Assembly (NCBI GenBank): GCA_900315975.1
Contig: ONBA01000005.1
Span: forward strand, 1 to 64,000
DNA: 64,000 bases
Direction of reading: 5' to 3'
Source of the DNA: an uncultured Ruminococcus sp.
Lineage (GTDB): Bacteria > Bacillota_A > Clostridia > Oscillospirales > Ruminococcaceae
Each line of letters starts with the position of its first letter. Position 1 is the first letter of the stretch. Positions 33,726 to 42,349 of the stretch are shown here, piece after piece. Below the pieces are notes generated by a model, which saw only the letters and a list, made by a program, of their open reading frames with translations, ran no database searches and had not been told where the DNA came from. The position numbers and the translations under genes were made by a program.

Positions 33726-33755
33726 TCTCCGGAGTTTTCTCCGGAGATTTTTTTG
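33726..33755 (+). terminator. Terminator after fba and the small gene
   Basis: TCTCCGGA (33726-33733) pairs with TCCGGAGA (33740-33747), then a run of eight T. Confidence 0.9.
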
Positions 33756-33808
33756 TAAAAAAACGCTCCCCGCGGAATGTTTTGCCATTTCCGCAGGGAA
33801 CGCTTTAC
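33756..33808 (-). terminator. Terminator after the GH43 gene
   Basis: On the minus strand AAGCGTTCCCTGCGGAA pairs with TTCCGCGGGGAGCGTTT, one mismatch, followed by TTTTTT (33756-33761 on the plus strand is A-rich). Confidence 0.75.
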
Positions 33809-33833
33809 CTGAAGGACTGTATTGCTATATTGA

Positions 33834-35963
33834 TCATTCAGCAGCCTTTAGTGTACTGCTTTTGCCAAGTACGAAATTGCTGATAGTTACAAGGTCTGCT
33901 ACGCCAACTTCGCCATCTTCATTTACATCAGCCGCTTTCATTGCTCTTGCATCATCAGATTTCTCAACTGCAAACTTACGTGCAAGTACTACGTCATATA
34001 CGTCAACACACATATCATCGTTGATATCACCGGGAATTACCGGTTCTTCGGTAGTTATCACGGGTACTCCTGCACCTTCTATAACTGTTCCGTCAACTGC
34101 CGCAAAGATATTATCCACGTAGAAATTGGTTGCCGGAGTCTCGTCATCAGAGTCACCCTCAGTCTCAACGTAAATCAAGGGTTTCTTAGCGTCAGCAGGT
34201 ATCTTGAAGCTTGTGTTTGAAAGCTGTACCCACTCGCCTTTCGGTACCATCTGAGTGTCTATCTTCTCATAGTGAGTTTCGCCGTCTGAACCGTCGTACT
34301 GGAGAGTGAAATGGAACTTTGTCTCCGGTGCGCCTTCGTTGTATTTAACGTTTGCTGAGAAGCTGTAGCTCTCGCCTGCCTTGAATTTGTAATTGAGACT
34401 TCTTCCTATGCCCTGCCATGAGGACTTTCTGTCGGAGCAATATACTGCGCCTTCGCCGTCAAATGCTTCTTCACTTGTCGCTGTAACAGTTGCACCGCCG
34501 CGAGAGGTCCAGCTATCGAGTTTACCCTCGAAAGTGCTCTTGAAAATGTAGGTATCGTCGGTCTGACTTGCACTTGCACCGGGTCCGTCAAACTGCCACC
34601 AGTCGAAGTTGAGAAGATATCCGCTGCTGTTGCCGTTGAATACAAAGTATACATCGTGCTCACCGTGTACACCGGCAACGCTACATGAAACCTGTTCCCA
34701 GTTCTGCCAGCCGCCTGTTCCTGATACATTGCAGTTTCCTACAACAGGACCGTCCTTACTGTCAAGATGTATCTCGATATTTCCGCCCGACTCAGCAGAA
34801 GAAACGCTTGCTGTGAACTGGTCTGCACCCTCGCCGAAGTCTACACCGCTTACCTTTATGTATGCACCCTTCTTGATACTGCCAACGTCTACACCGCCTT
34901 CACTGCACTTTTCAGTCTTTACGCCCTGACTGTAGCATATCGTCTCAGCCTCTACCCTCTCAAACGGATTCAGTGCCTCTATCTGGTCGGGACCAGTTTT
35001 TGTCGAAGGCAGAAGCGGAATCGTACCGTCGGGATTGAATGTGAACTCCTCACAAGCTGCACTTCTGTTGAATACACCGCCGCCCGGAAGTCCGTTCATG
35101 TGGTAGAAATAGTAGGAATGGTCCTTATAGTCAACTATACCGCCGTGTATAGTGAAGCAGTTTGAACCCTTCTGAATCTGTCCGCGGTATGTCCACGGTC
35201 CGGTCACGGAAGGAGCAGTCGAATATGCCATACTCTCACCGTTGTCGCTGCCGACAAATGCCGCATAAACGAGGTAGTAGAGGTCGTCGTGCTTGCATAT
35301 CCACGGACCTTCTCCGTATGCACTTGCTCTGTCCTTTTTGGACGTAGGTCCGAACGCGGTCTGATTCATATCAAACTGCTTGATAGGTCCGTCGAGAGTT
35401 ACCATATCTTCTTTAAGCTTAACGTAGTAGCATTTCGGGTTACCGAACATAAGCCAAGCCTGACCGTCGTCATCTATCATAACGGTAGGGTCGATGTAGT
35501 CCCAGTTAGGACCGCACAGCGGCTTCTTGAGTACGTCTTCATACGGTCCCTCCGGACTGTCAGCCACACCTACGCCGATAGCACGTCCGCCGCCGGTCTT
35601 ATTTGTAGTTGTGAAATAGAAATAGTACTTGCCATTTCGTTCGATACACTGTGATGCCCATGCATCGTTAGCACCACACCAGCTGAAACTTGTATCTTCA
35701 AGTATTCTTCCGTGGTCGGTCCAGTTCTTCATATCCTTAGTGGAGAAACACTGCCAGCCGGTCATTTTGTAGAAGTCGTTGACTGCGTCTCTGTCACAGC
35801 CTGTAAAAACATAAAGTTCATCATCAAAAACTACCGGAGCGGGGTCAGGTGTGAATGAAGTCTGAACGATAGGGTTTTCCGCATGAGTTACAGCTGGGAT
35901 TGAAGCTGTTATTGTTACAGCAGAAAGTATGGCAGCAGCTGCCGATGATATAAACTTTTTCAT
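33834..35963 (-). CDS. Secreted cellulosomal GH43 glycosidase with two CBMs and a dockerin
   Basis: 709 residues starting at 35963, 6 bases after GAGGAGG. A signal peptide ends after THA28. The GH43 five-bladed propeller (about 30-335) has the general-base Asp 40 in TPDPAPVVF, an Asp in WDYIDPTVMIDDDG and the general-acid Glu in YGEGPWICKHDDLYY. A CBM6-like module (about 345-470) and a CBM22/CBM4-like module (about 480-625) follow. A C-terminal type I dockerin has two calcium loops (DINDDMCVDVYD and DVNEDGEVGVAD). Targets are likely arabinan or arabinoxylan side chains. The dockerin implies docking to a scaffoldin cohesin. The CBM22-like module and dockerin resemble those of the GH5 protein at 53.5 kb. 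Confidence 0.92.
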   Translation of the reverse strand: MKKFISSAAAAILSAVTITASIPAVTHAENPIVQTSFTPDPAPVVFDDELYVFTGCDRDAVNDFYKMTGWQCFSTKDMKNWTDHGRILEDTSFSWCGANDAWASQCIERNGKYYFYFTTTNKTGGGRAIGVGVADSPEGPYEDVLKKPLCGPNWDYIDPTVMIDDDGQAWLMFGNPKCYYVKLKEDMVTLDGPIKQFDMNQTAFGPTSKKDRASAYGEGPWICKHDDLYYLVYAAFVGSDNGESMAYSTAPSVTGPWTYRGQIQKGSNCFTIHGGIVDYKDHSYYFYHMNGLPGGGVFNRSAACEEFTFNPDGTIPLLPSTKTGPDQIEALNPFERVEAETICYSQGVKTEKCSEGGVDVGSIKKGAYIKVSGVDFGEGADQFTASVSSAESGGNIEIHLDSKDGPVVGNCNVSGTGGWQNWEQVSCSVAGVHGEHDVYFVFNGNSSGYLLNFDWWQFDGPGASASQTDDTYIFKSTFEGKLDSWTSRGGATVTATSEEAFDGEGAVYCSDRKSSWQGIGRSLNYKFKAGESYSFSANVKYNEGAPETKFHFTLQYDGSDGETHYEKIDTQMVPKGEWVQLSNTSFKIPADAKKPLIYVETEGDSDDETPATNFYVDNIFAAVDGTVIEGAGVPVITTEEPVIPGDINDDMCVDVYDVVLARKFAVEKSDDARAMKAADVNEDGEVGVADLVTISNFVLGKSSTLKAAE

Positions 35964-36162
35964 TCTGATCCTCCTCAATTTCATATTATTGCCTTCAGGC
36001 AGATAGATTAAATTTCCCTTAATTATTTTTCGTACAATGTTAATAGTATATTAACACGTTTGTAACATAATTTCAACCACATTTTCACAGAAAGGGTGGA
36101 CATTTTGAATATTCCGTGTAAAAACTTCAATTATTTTTGATAAAAATATAGCATAATGCCAA

Positions 36163-36213
36163 AAAGCTGTATTCCTCAGAACAACTCAATGTTGTCCCAA
36201 AGAAAACAGCTTT
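36163..36213 (-). terminator. Probable terminator after the GH16 gene
   Basis: AAAGCTGT (36163-36170) pairs with ACAGCTTT (36206-36213), with an inner ACAAC/GTTGT hairpin (36181-36195). On the minus strand the 3' arm runs into TTTTT. It separates GH16 from GH43, so the two are probably transcribed separately. The remaining bases of this 290-base gap show nothing firm beyond an AT-rich GH43 leader. Confidence 0.6.
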
Positions 36214-36255
36214 CTGGACCAGGGAAAATTCTATAGGTTTTGGATAGGAAATTTC

Positions 36256-37686
36256 TTATTCAGTGATCTCTTCAACACGTACATTCTTGATATATACGGT
36301 CGCAGTAGAACCCTTGTTTCCGAGGTTGAACTCAAGGCGTCCATTATTATCGTCCTTGTCATTCATCTCGAACTCATATGTAAATGTCTGAGGAGTTGTG
36401 TTAACAGTGAGGAGAGTATCTTTCAGATAGCGTATCCAGCCTGCTGAAGGAGCGGAAACACATACTATCATATCGCGTTCTTCATCAGCGTAAGCGTCAA
36501 AGGTAACACGGTACTTCTTGCCCTTTATCATCGGGAGGTCAGGCTGTACAAGCTGTACAGAATAATCGACTTTGCCCATCTTCTCAGATCTGATTATCAT
36601 TGTGTTATCCTTTATCTCAGCCGCACCTTCGCCGCCTTCAAACAACAGGAACTTCCAGTTCTCATCGTCAGTGAGACTCTCAGCTTCTGCGAAATCACCA
36701 TTATAGATGAGGTTTCCGTCAGCTGTGGGTTCACGGTAAACTTTCTCAGGCTTTGTAACGTTCATGTCATAAGAGTCCTTCTGATATACACGGACGTAAT
36801 CTACCTCGAACTCTGCCTTATCAAAATCAGTTGTATCGTCAGGACTTCCCGGCCATGTACCGCCGACAGCAAGGTTCATCTGAACGAAGAACGGCTGGTC
36901 GAACGGTGCAGGGTAAGGTTTGTCATCCTCGCCTTCAACAGCTGTGAACCAGTCGTTGACCTTGAGGTACTCTTCACCGTCGATATACCAGCGAATTTCA
37001 CCGGGCTCCCATTCTACCGAGAATTCGTGGAAGTCGGAAGCGAATGTATTGCCGTCTTCAAGTGTAACAGTACCCTGCTGTTCTGCATGAGGAGCACCGT
37101 AGTGAACTGTACCGTATGCAAGTTCAGGCGCACTTCCGAGCACTTCCATAATATCTATTTCACCGCATTTAGGCCACTGTCCATAGTAGCTCTCGTCCTG
37201 CGGCATCATCCATATTGCAGGCCATAGACCCTGTCCCTCCGGCACTTTTGCACGTGCCACAACTTTTCCGTACTGAAAAGGCTGCTTGTTCTTGGAGTTC
37301 ACCTTACCTGATGTGTACTTCTTTCTGCCGTCAGCTTCTTCCTTTATTGCCTTGAGAACAAGGTTTCCGTCGCGGACAAAAATATTGTCGTCAGATGTTG
37401 TGTACTCCTGGAGTTCCTGATTTGTCCAGCCCGGCTGATGAGGCTCACGGTTCCAGTTTTCTTCATTCAGCTCTGTTCCGTCAAATTCATCGTGCCAAAG
37501 AAGGTTATAGCCTTCTAATTCGGGAGCTTCAGTGGGCTCAGATTCAGTAGCTTCTGTAGCTTCTGTAGCTTCTGTAGCTTTTTCATTCACGCTGTCGGAA
37601 ACGCTTTTGTCGTTTGAACCTTCTGCGCCGCAGCCACTCATGAGCATCATTGAAGCAAGTGCTGTACAAAAAAGTCTCTTTTTCAT
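36256..37686 (-). CDS. GH16 endo-beta-glucanase lipoprotein with C-terminal CBM
   Basis: 476 residues. A lipobox (LMSGC) anchors it to the cell surface; an Ala-Thr-Glu repeat linker follows. The GH16 domain (about 60-305) has the catalytic set E176-I-D178-I-M-E181 in KCGEIDIMEVLG, plus GLWPAIWMMP and HEFSVEWEPGEIRWYIDG. This is the laminarinase/lichenase type acting on beta-1,3 or mixed-linkage glucans. A CBM4/9-like module (about 325-475) begins NLIYNGDFAEAESL. It has no dockerin, so it is membrane-held, unlike its GH43 neighbour. GGAGG precedes the ATG by about 8 bases. Confidence 0.92.
   Translation of the reverse strand: MKKRLFCTALASMMLMSGCGAEGSNDKSVSDSVNEKATEATEATEATESEPTEAPELEGYNLLWHDEFDGTELNEENWNREPHQPGWTNQELQEYTTSDDNIFVRDGNLVLKAIKEEADGRKKYTSGKVNSKNKQPFQYGKVVARAKVPEGQGLWPAIWMMPQDESYYGQWPKCGEIDIMEVLGSAPELAYGTVHYGAPHAEQQGTVTLEDGNTFASDFHEFSVEWEPGEIRWYIDGEEYLKVNDWFTAVEGEDDKPYPAPFDQPFFVQMNLAVGGTWPGSPDDTTDFDKAEFEVDYVRVYQKDSYDMNVTKPEKVYREPTADGNLIYNGDFAEAESLTDDENWKFLLFEGGEGAAEIKDNTMIIRSEKMGKVDYSVQLVQPDLPMIKGKKYRVTFDAYADEERDMIVCVSAPSAGWIRYLKDTLLTVNTTPQTFTYEFEMNDKDDNNGRLEFNLGNKGSTATVYIKNVRVEEITE
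37548..37582. repeat. 9-base in-frame tandem repeat in the GH16 linker
   Basis: Nearly four perfect copies of TAGCTTCTG on the plus strand, encoding ATE-ATE-ATE in the linker. Slippage would change linker length by three residues without a frameshift. Confidence 0.85.
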
Positions 37687-37810
37687 GTTTTTACCTCCGT
37701 TATCTCTATCGTACGGACTATTCTCTATGTTTATATAATATCACAGTCTCTCCCCCGTTTCTACCATTTTCGATATCTTTTTGGTAATTTCATGTCATAC
37801 ACTGATAGTT

Positions 37811-38392
37811 TTACTCTCCCTCTGTTGTGGAAACTGTTTCCTCAGCCGATGTAGTCTCCTCAGTTTCAGCTTTCGTCGCCGTTACATCCTTGAACGTTAT
37901 ATCAAGCAGATTGTTTGGCATTTCAAACTCTGCTATATTGCCGTTTCCGTCAACTGTGAGTATGTAGTCTCCGCCTTCGAGTGAACCGTTTATTTCAAGC
38001 ATTCCGTCATTTTCACTGCCGTGAAGTTCGGTCTCACGGGCATTAGTGTCAACAGCTTCGATAAGTTCAAGCATCATCGCCTTCACCGGAAGTGCCGATT
38101 TTGGTACAGAAAAGCTCAGTCCCTTATAGTCTGCGCACACGTTTCCCTCACTGAATGAAAGCTTTACTCCGCTGAGTGTATTCGGTGAATCAAATTCGAC
38201 TGTCCACTCGCCGTCACCATAACGTGAAATTGCCGCCTCAGCTGTCAGCTTGTCAAGGGTAATAGTCGCCGAGGACGTGAATGCACCTGCAAGATTATTC
38301 TCGCGTGAAGTTCTGCCGCTCATGGGTGATGAGCACGACGTAAGGCATAATACCGACATAAAAATAAATACGGACGTAAAAAGTTTCTTCAT
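37811..38392 (-). CDS. Small surface lipoprotein, unknown function
   Basis: 193 residues from the ATG at 38392 (CAGGAG 8 bases upstream). The signal peptide has a lipobox LTSC. The mature part is a beta-rich domain (ITLDKLTAEAAISRYGDGEW, VKLSFSEGNVCADYKGLSFSV, YILTVDGNGNIAEFEMPN) ending in a Thr/Glu-rich tail. I do not recognise a family. It lies upstream of GH16 on the same strand, 125 bases away. Confidence 0.75.
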   Translation of the reverse strand: MKKLFTSVFIFMSVLCLTSCSSPMSGRTSRENNLAGAFTSSATITLDKLTAEAAISRYGDGEWTVEFDSPNTLSGVKLSFSEGNVCADYKGLSFSVPKSALPVKAMMLELIEAVDTNARETELHGSENDGMLEINGSLEGGDYILTVDGNGNIAEFEMPNNLLDITFKDVTATKAETEETTSAEETVSTTEGE

Positions 38393-38448
38393 AACTGCTT
38401 CTCCTGTCAAGAAATTATGGTTACTTTAAACATCCGTATTTTTCAGCC

Positions 38449-40149
38449 TCAGACAGGCTGTTTTTTCTTTTCTTTGAGTATCTTGAACGCTTCGGATATG
38501 TTCGCTATAATGTCGCGCGGAAGCATTGCCTCCTGCCCGAGTTTTTCTGCTGCTGCATCTCCTGCAAGACCGTGCATATATACTCCTGCACACGCGGCAT
38601 CGTACATATTATACCCCTGCGCCGCTATAGCGCCTATCATACCTGCGAGCACGTCTCCGCTTCCTCCGCAGCTCATTCCGGCATTTCCGGTGTGATTTGA
38701 GCCGGTATTGTTACTGTCAGCTATGAGTGTCCCTGCGCCTTTAAGCACTACCGTAATGCCATATTTTTCGGCATATTTCTCAGCAACCATGACGCGGTTA
38801 TCGTTTATCATTTTAGTGTCGCAGCTGAGAAGCCTTGCCATTTCGCCCGGATGGGGAGTTATCATGATATCCTGCTTGTGCTCTGCTAATATCTCTATGT
38901 CGCGGGCGATGCAGTTTATTCCGTCTGCATCAATAATCACCGGTATTTCTGCATTCTGCACAACAAACCGCACGATTTCAAGAGTATCATTAGTCACACC
39001 GAGTCCCGGTCCGATTACTACTGCGTCCGACTTCTTCATAGCTTCAAGCAGGGTGTCCTTGCTGCTGTCGTAGAGCATATATCCGTAGTCGTCGCATTCA
39101 AGCTGAATATACGTAGCCTCGGGCGCAAGCGCGGCAACGGTGTCTATACACTTCTCAACCGACGCTACCCTTACAAGACCCGCTCCTGTCCGCAGTGCAC
39201 CGAGTGCAGCAAACGCTGCTGCCCCTCTCATACTCTCACTTCCTGCGATTATCAGCACGCTGCCGAACGTTCCCTTGTGAGCATCGCGCTCACGCTTAGG
39301 CGGAAATCCTGCGAGACTGTTCCTGTCAAGACGTGTATACTTCCTGCCCTCCGACGTTACATCATATGCTTTCAGTGGTATGCCTATGTCTGCAATTGTG
39401 ATTTTTCCGCAGTATTTTCTCAGCGGGAACTGGTACATTCCGAATTTGAGACAGCCGAGACACAAAGTCTCATCGGCTTTGAATATTCCCTCCGAGACCG
39501 TTCCCTTTACGCAATCGCCGCCGCTCGGGATATCTACGGCTATCCTGTATGCACTCGTTCCTATTGCGAATATTGCCTTTATATCGCTGTCGATCTCGCC
39601 GCGGTAGCCTGTTCCGAACACACCGTCAACGAGAATATCTGCCGATACTACAGCCTCATGAACGTCGGTCATGCGCTGTTTTTCTTTGAGCAGGAGCCGT
39701 TCGACCGGTGTAAGCTCTTTTTTATCCTTCAGCGTTGAGACGTCCTTGTCCTGAATGGTCATGTAGTCGAGTTCAGCCGCTTCAATTGCGGCTTCGATGT
39801 TTTCACTGCGGTAGCCTGTGACTACTTTAACCTTGTCCGGTATCTGCCCGAACATCTCCTTCGCAAGCTCAGTTGACGGAGCCTTTACAAGATTCACGAC
39901 CGTCACGTTGTATCCTTTATATATAAGGATATTCGCGGCTGCGTAGCAATCTCCGCCATTGTTGCCGCTTCCGGCAAGAAATGTCACGTTCGTCTCCTCG
40001 GGAACTGCTCCGTTTTCGCGTGAACTGCACTCTATAATGAGTTCAGCAAGCTTTCTGCCTGCGTTCAGCATCAGCATCTTCCGGCTTACTCCGATTTCTT
40101 CTGCCCGCTCCTCGATCATCTGCATCTGCTTAGGTGTTACGGTCTGCAT
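38449..40149 (-). CDS. nnr: Bifunctional NAD(P)H-hydrate epimerase and ADP-dependent dehydratase
   Basis: 566 residues. The N-terminal YjeF_N epimerase domain (about 1-225) has FLAGSGNNGGDCYAAANIL and VDGVFGTGYRGE, with PSGGDCVKG. The C-terminal carbohydrate-kinase-like dehydratase domain (about 245-560) has DAHKGTFGSVLIIAGS, ITPHPGEMARL and GMSCGGSGDVLAGMIGA. Together they repair NAD(P)HX, the hydrated damaged cofactor. The epimerase part has an insertion of about 50 residues, rich in Lys/Asp/Glu, between VVTGYRSE and TDVHEAVVSADI. ATG at 40149 follows a weak AAAGGAG about 8 bases away. Confidence 0.94.
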   Translation of the reverse strand: MQTVTPKQMQMIEERAEEIGVSRKMLMLNAGRKLAELIIECSSRENGAVPEETNVTFLAGSGNNGGDCYAAANILIYKGYNVTVVNLVKAPSTELAKEMFGQIPDKVKVVTGYRSENIEAAIEAAELDYMTIQDKDVSTLKDKKELTPVERLLLKEKQRMTDVHEAVVSADILVDGVFGTGYRGEIDSDIKAIFAIGTSAYRIAVDIPSGGDCVKGTVSEGIFKADETLCLGCLKFGMYQFPLRKYCGKITIADIGIPLKAYDVTSEGRKYTRLDRNSLAGFPPKRERDAHKGTFGSVLIIAGSESMRGAAAFAALGALRTGAGLVRVASVEKCIDTVAALAPEATYIQLECDDYGYMLYDSSKDTLLEAMKKSDAVVIGPGLGVTNDTLEIVRFVVQNAEIPVIIDADGINCIARDIEILAEHKQDIMITPHPGEMARLLSCDTKMINDNRVMVAEKYAEKYGITVVLKGAGTLIADSNNTGSNHTGNAGMSCGGSGDVLAGMIGAIAAQGYNMYDAACAGVYMHGLAGDAAAEKLGQEAMLPRDIIANISEAFKILKEKKKQPV

Positions 40150-40214
40150 ATCTTCTACACTCCTTTTCAGAAAGTTGATTTATCAGTGAGAGACACGGCA
40201 CTGCGTCCGCGCGC

Positions 40215-40745
40215 TCACTTTTTAAGCTTGTTCCTCAGTGACGGTGAAAGACTCCTTACCACGTTTTCAAGCATTCTCTCGTCAGGACAGAACACAAGAC
40301 GTGTACTTCCGTACTGCTCATGCGGAAAGTCTGCATAGTACTCCTCCGACGCTATGTTGTTCGTCGCAAAGACTACCGTCATGTCGCCGTCTTCATCGAG
40401 AGCGTCCTCGCCGTACTTTCCGAATGCCGTGAATTTTCCTGTATCAGTGGAAAGCATTGACTTGCGCTTCTTCTTTGCTATTATCTTATCAATATCGAGT
40501 TCGCCGTTTGTGAAAGTGTACTCATACTCTACGTTCATACTCTGCAACAGGAAAAATGTACCGTATCCTGCTCCGGCGGCGAGTATAAGTCCCACGAATG
40601 ATATCAGGCTGTGTCCGAGCATGAGAAGTGATGAAACAGTCAGCACAAGCACTATAAATATGCCGCCTGCAAGTATCAGTCCCTTCTTTACCCTGTCGCT
40701 TCCGCTAAGTTCTTTTTTAACAAGTTGTTCTGCAAAATTATCCAT
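40215..40745 (-). CDS. Membrane protein with two adjacent helices, unknown function
   Basis: 176 residues. A short polar N-terminus is followed by two membrane helices (about 22-65, including ILAGGIFIVLVLTVSSLLML). A cytosolic domain follows with NVEYEYTFTNGELDIDKI, KRKSMLSTDTGKFTAFGKYGED and RLVFCPDERMLENVVRSLSP. It looks like a small membrane-anchored PH-like or PepSY-like fold, but this is not firm. It lies 65 bases before nnr. Confidence 0.72.
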   Translation of the reverse strand: MDNFAEQLVKKELSGSDRVKKGLILAGGIFIVLVLTVSSLLMLGHSLISFVGLILAAGAGYGTFFLLQSMNVEYEYTFTNGELDIDKIIAKKKRKSMLSTDTGKFTAFGKYGEDALDEDGDMTVVFATNNIASEEYYADFPHEQYGSTRLVFCPDERMLENVVRSLSPSLRNKLKK

Positions 40746-40776
40746 ATTCTCTCTCCTGTTCTTTTATTACACTACT

Positions 40777-40805
40777 ATGATATCACATTTATTCCGCTTT
40801 TTCAA
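40777..40805 (-). promoter_or_regulatory. Promoter for the two-helix membrane protein and nnr
   Basis: On the minus strand TTGAAA (40805-40800), 17 bases, TATCAT (40782-40777). It is divergent from the pheST promoter. Confidence 0.5.
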
Positions 40806-40835
40806 TATCGGCTGTGAATTTTTTTCCAAAAAGAC

Positions 40836-40864
40836 TTGATTTTTTCCGCCCGAAGCGTTATAAT
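40836..40864 (+). promoter_or_regulatory. Promoter for T-box-pheST
   Basis: TTGATT (40836-40841), 17 bases, TATAAT (40859-40864). The predicted start is near 40871, just at the 5' edge of the T-box leader. Confidence 0.75.
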
Positions 40865-40870
40865 ATATCC

Positions 40871-41160
40871 ATAACCCTATGACTGAGAGAGTAAGTATGA
40901 GGTATGTCTTCAGAGAAGAGCGGTTTGGTGCGAACGCTCCGGCAGATATCATTCTGAAGTTCACTCACGAGGGGCTGGCTGAAAGATGTGGGAAGTACTC
41001 CTTTGCAGGGTGTGCCTTGCTTTGATTGGAAGTATGCCTTGAAAATCGTGTAGGCTGTGACGTAGGTCTGCGTTAAAGACAAGAGAGTGTCGGCTCTCCT
41101 GACCAAAGGTGGTATAAAAACAAGGTTTGATGTCTTGTCCTTTAGGGCAGGACTTTTTTA
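40871..41160 (+). ncRNA. T-box leader responding to tRNA-Phe
   Basis: Stem I begins GACTGAGAGAGTAAGTATGAG and has the apical AG-bulge/GGTTTGGTG pattern near 40915-40940. The specifier is TTC (Phe) at 40960-40962 in GAAGTTCAC. The antiterminator core is CCAAAGGTGGTA at 41103-41114; its TGGT bulge matches a tRNA ending ACCA. The terminator is GTCCT (41137-41141) with AGGAC (41149-41153) and six T. Uncharged tRNA-Phe would stabilise the antiterminator and turn on pheS and pheT. The core departs from the usual AGGGTGGNACCGCG: the last four bases are AT-rich. Confidence 0.88.
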
Positions 41161-41196
41161 TTGTCTCGACACAAAAATATTTTCTGAGGTGAAAAA

Positions 41197-42225
41197 ATGA
41201 AAGAACAGCTGGAAAAAATCGAAGCGCTCGCTAAGCAGGAGTTAAGCTCATGCACTGAGATAAAGGCGCTTGACGACCTGAGGATAAAGTTCCTCGGCAA
41301 GAAAGGTGAACTCACCGCTATCCTCAAACAGATGGGTAAGCTCACTCCCGAAGAAAGACCCGTTATCGGTCAGCTCGCTAACAAGGTAAGAGCCGACATC
41401 GAAGAAGCTCTCGGAAGCAAGCTCGCGGCTCTCAAATCAGATGCTCAGCAGGCTAAGCTCAAAGAGGAAACTATCGACATCACTCTTCCCGGTAAACCCG
41501 CTCCCTTCGGTAAACTCCACCCGCTCACAAAGGTCGAGAATGAGATACGCGAGATATTCATGGGTATGGGATTCGATATCGCTGACGGTCCCGAAATAGA
41601 CGACGATTACCACGTTTTCGAGGCACTCAACCTCCCCCCTGACCACCCCGCAAGAGATACTCAGGATACATTCTACATAGAAAATACTAATGAGACAGTT
41701 CTCCTCCGTACTCAGACTTCTTCCGTTCAGGTACACGTTATGGAGACTCAGAAACCCCCGATTCGTATCATCTCTCCCGGACGCGTTTTCCGCTCTGACG
41801 CTGTTGATGCTACTCACTCCCCTCTCTTCCATCAGATAGAGGGTCTCGTTGTTGACAAGGGCATAAAAATGAGTGACCTCAAAGGTACTCTCGAAATGCT
41901 TATGAAAAAGCTCTACGGCAACGACTGCAAGCTCCGTTTCCGTCCTCACCACTTCCCCTTCACCGAACCAAGCTGTGAAGTTGATATAAGCTGCTTCAAC
42001 TGCGGCGGCAAGGGCTGTTCCATGTGCAAGGACGAGGGATATATCGAGCTTCTCGGTGCAGGTATGGTACACCCGAAGGTACTCGAAAACTGCGGTATCG
42101 ACCCGGAAGTATACTCCGGCTTTGCATTCGGTCTCGGTCTTGAAAGAATGGTAATGGGTCGCTACGATATCAACGACCTCCGTCTCCTCTACGAGAACGA
42201 TGTCCGCTTCCTTGAACAGTTCTGA
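41197..42225 (+). CDS. pheS: Phenylalanine-tRNA ligase alpha subunit
   Basis: 342 residues. An N-terminal coiled coil (about 1-90) is followed by the class II catalytic core. Motif 2 is in GRVFRSDAVDATHSPLFHQIEGLVVDK and motif 3 is in GFAFGLGLERMVMGRYDINDLR; the Phe-binding FGLG region is intact. A zinc-like cluster ISCFNCGGKGCSMCKDEGY is also present. It forms an alpha2-beta2 enzyme with PheT. It follows the T-box and has GAGGTG before the ATG. Confidence 0.97.
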   Translation: MKEQLEKIEALAKQELSSCTEIKALDDLRIKFLGKKGELTAILKQMGKLTPEERPVIGQLANKVRADIEEALGSKLAALKSDAQQAKLKEETIDITLPGKPAPFGKLHPLTKVENEIREIFMGMGFDIADGPEIDDDYHVFEALNLPPDHPARDTQDTFYIENTNETVLLRTQTSSVQVHVMETQKPPIRIISPGRVFRSDAVDATHSPLFHQIEGLVVDKGIKMSDLKGTLEMLMKKLYGNDCKLRFRPHHFPFTEPSCEVDISCFNCGGKGCSMCKDEGYIELLGAGMVHPKVLENCGIDPEVYSGFAFGLGLERMVMGRYDINDLRLLYENDVRFLEQF

Positions 42226-42243
42226 GAATACTCATGTCTGTGA

Positions 42244-42317
42244 AAAATGTGAAAAATGAATGTAAAGTCTCTATATAGAAAATTTCCAAAAAAGTTTACA
42301 TTGAAAATTCACATTTT
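42244..42317. repeat. Large inverted repeat between pheS and pheT
   Basis: AAAATGTGAA (42244-42253) pairs perfectly with TTCACATTTT (42308-42317), and AATGTAAA (42259-42266) with TTTACATT (42295-42302), separated by symmetric 5-base internal loops. The apical loop is 28 AT-rich bases. It is not followed by a T-run. It could be an RNA-processing or stability hairpin, an attenuator, or a small repeat element. Confidence 0.7.
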
Positions 42318-42349
42318 GCACATTACTATAAATCGAAAGGAATTAAGAT

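Noticed and set aside
41437..42072. 211-codon minus-strand frame opposite pheS
   Set aside because: Shadow of pheS; no ribosome site or recognisable domain.
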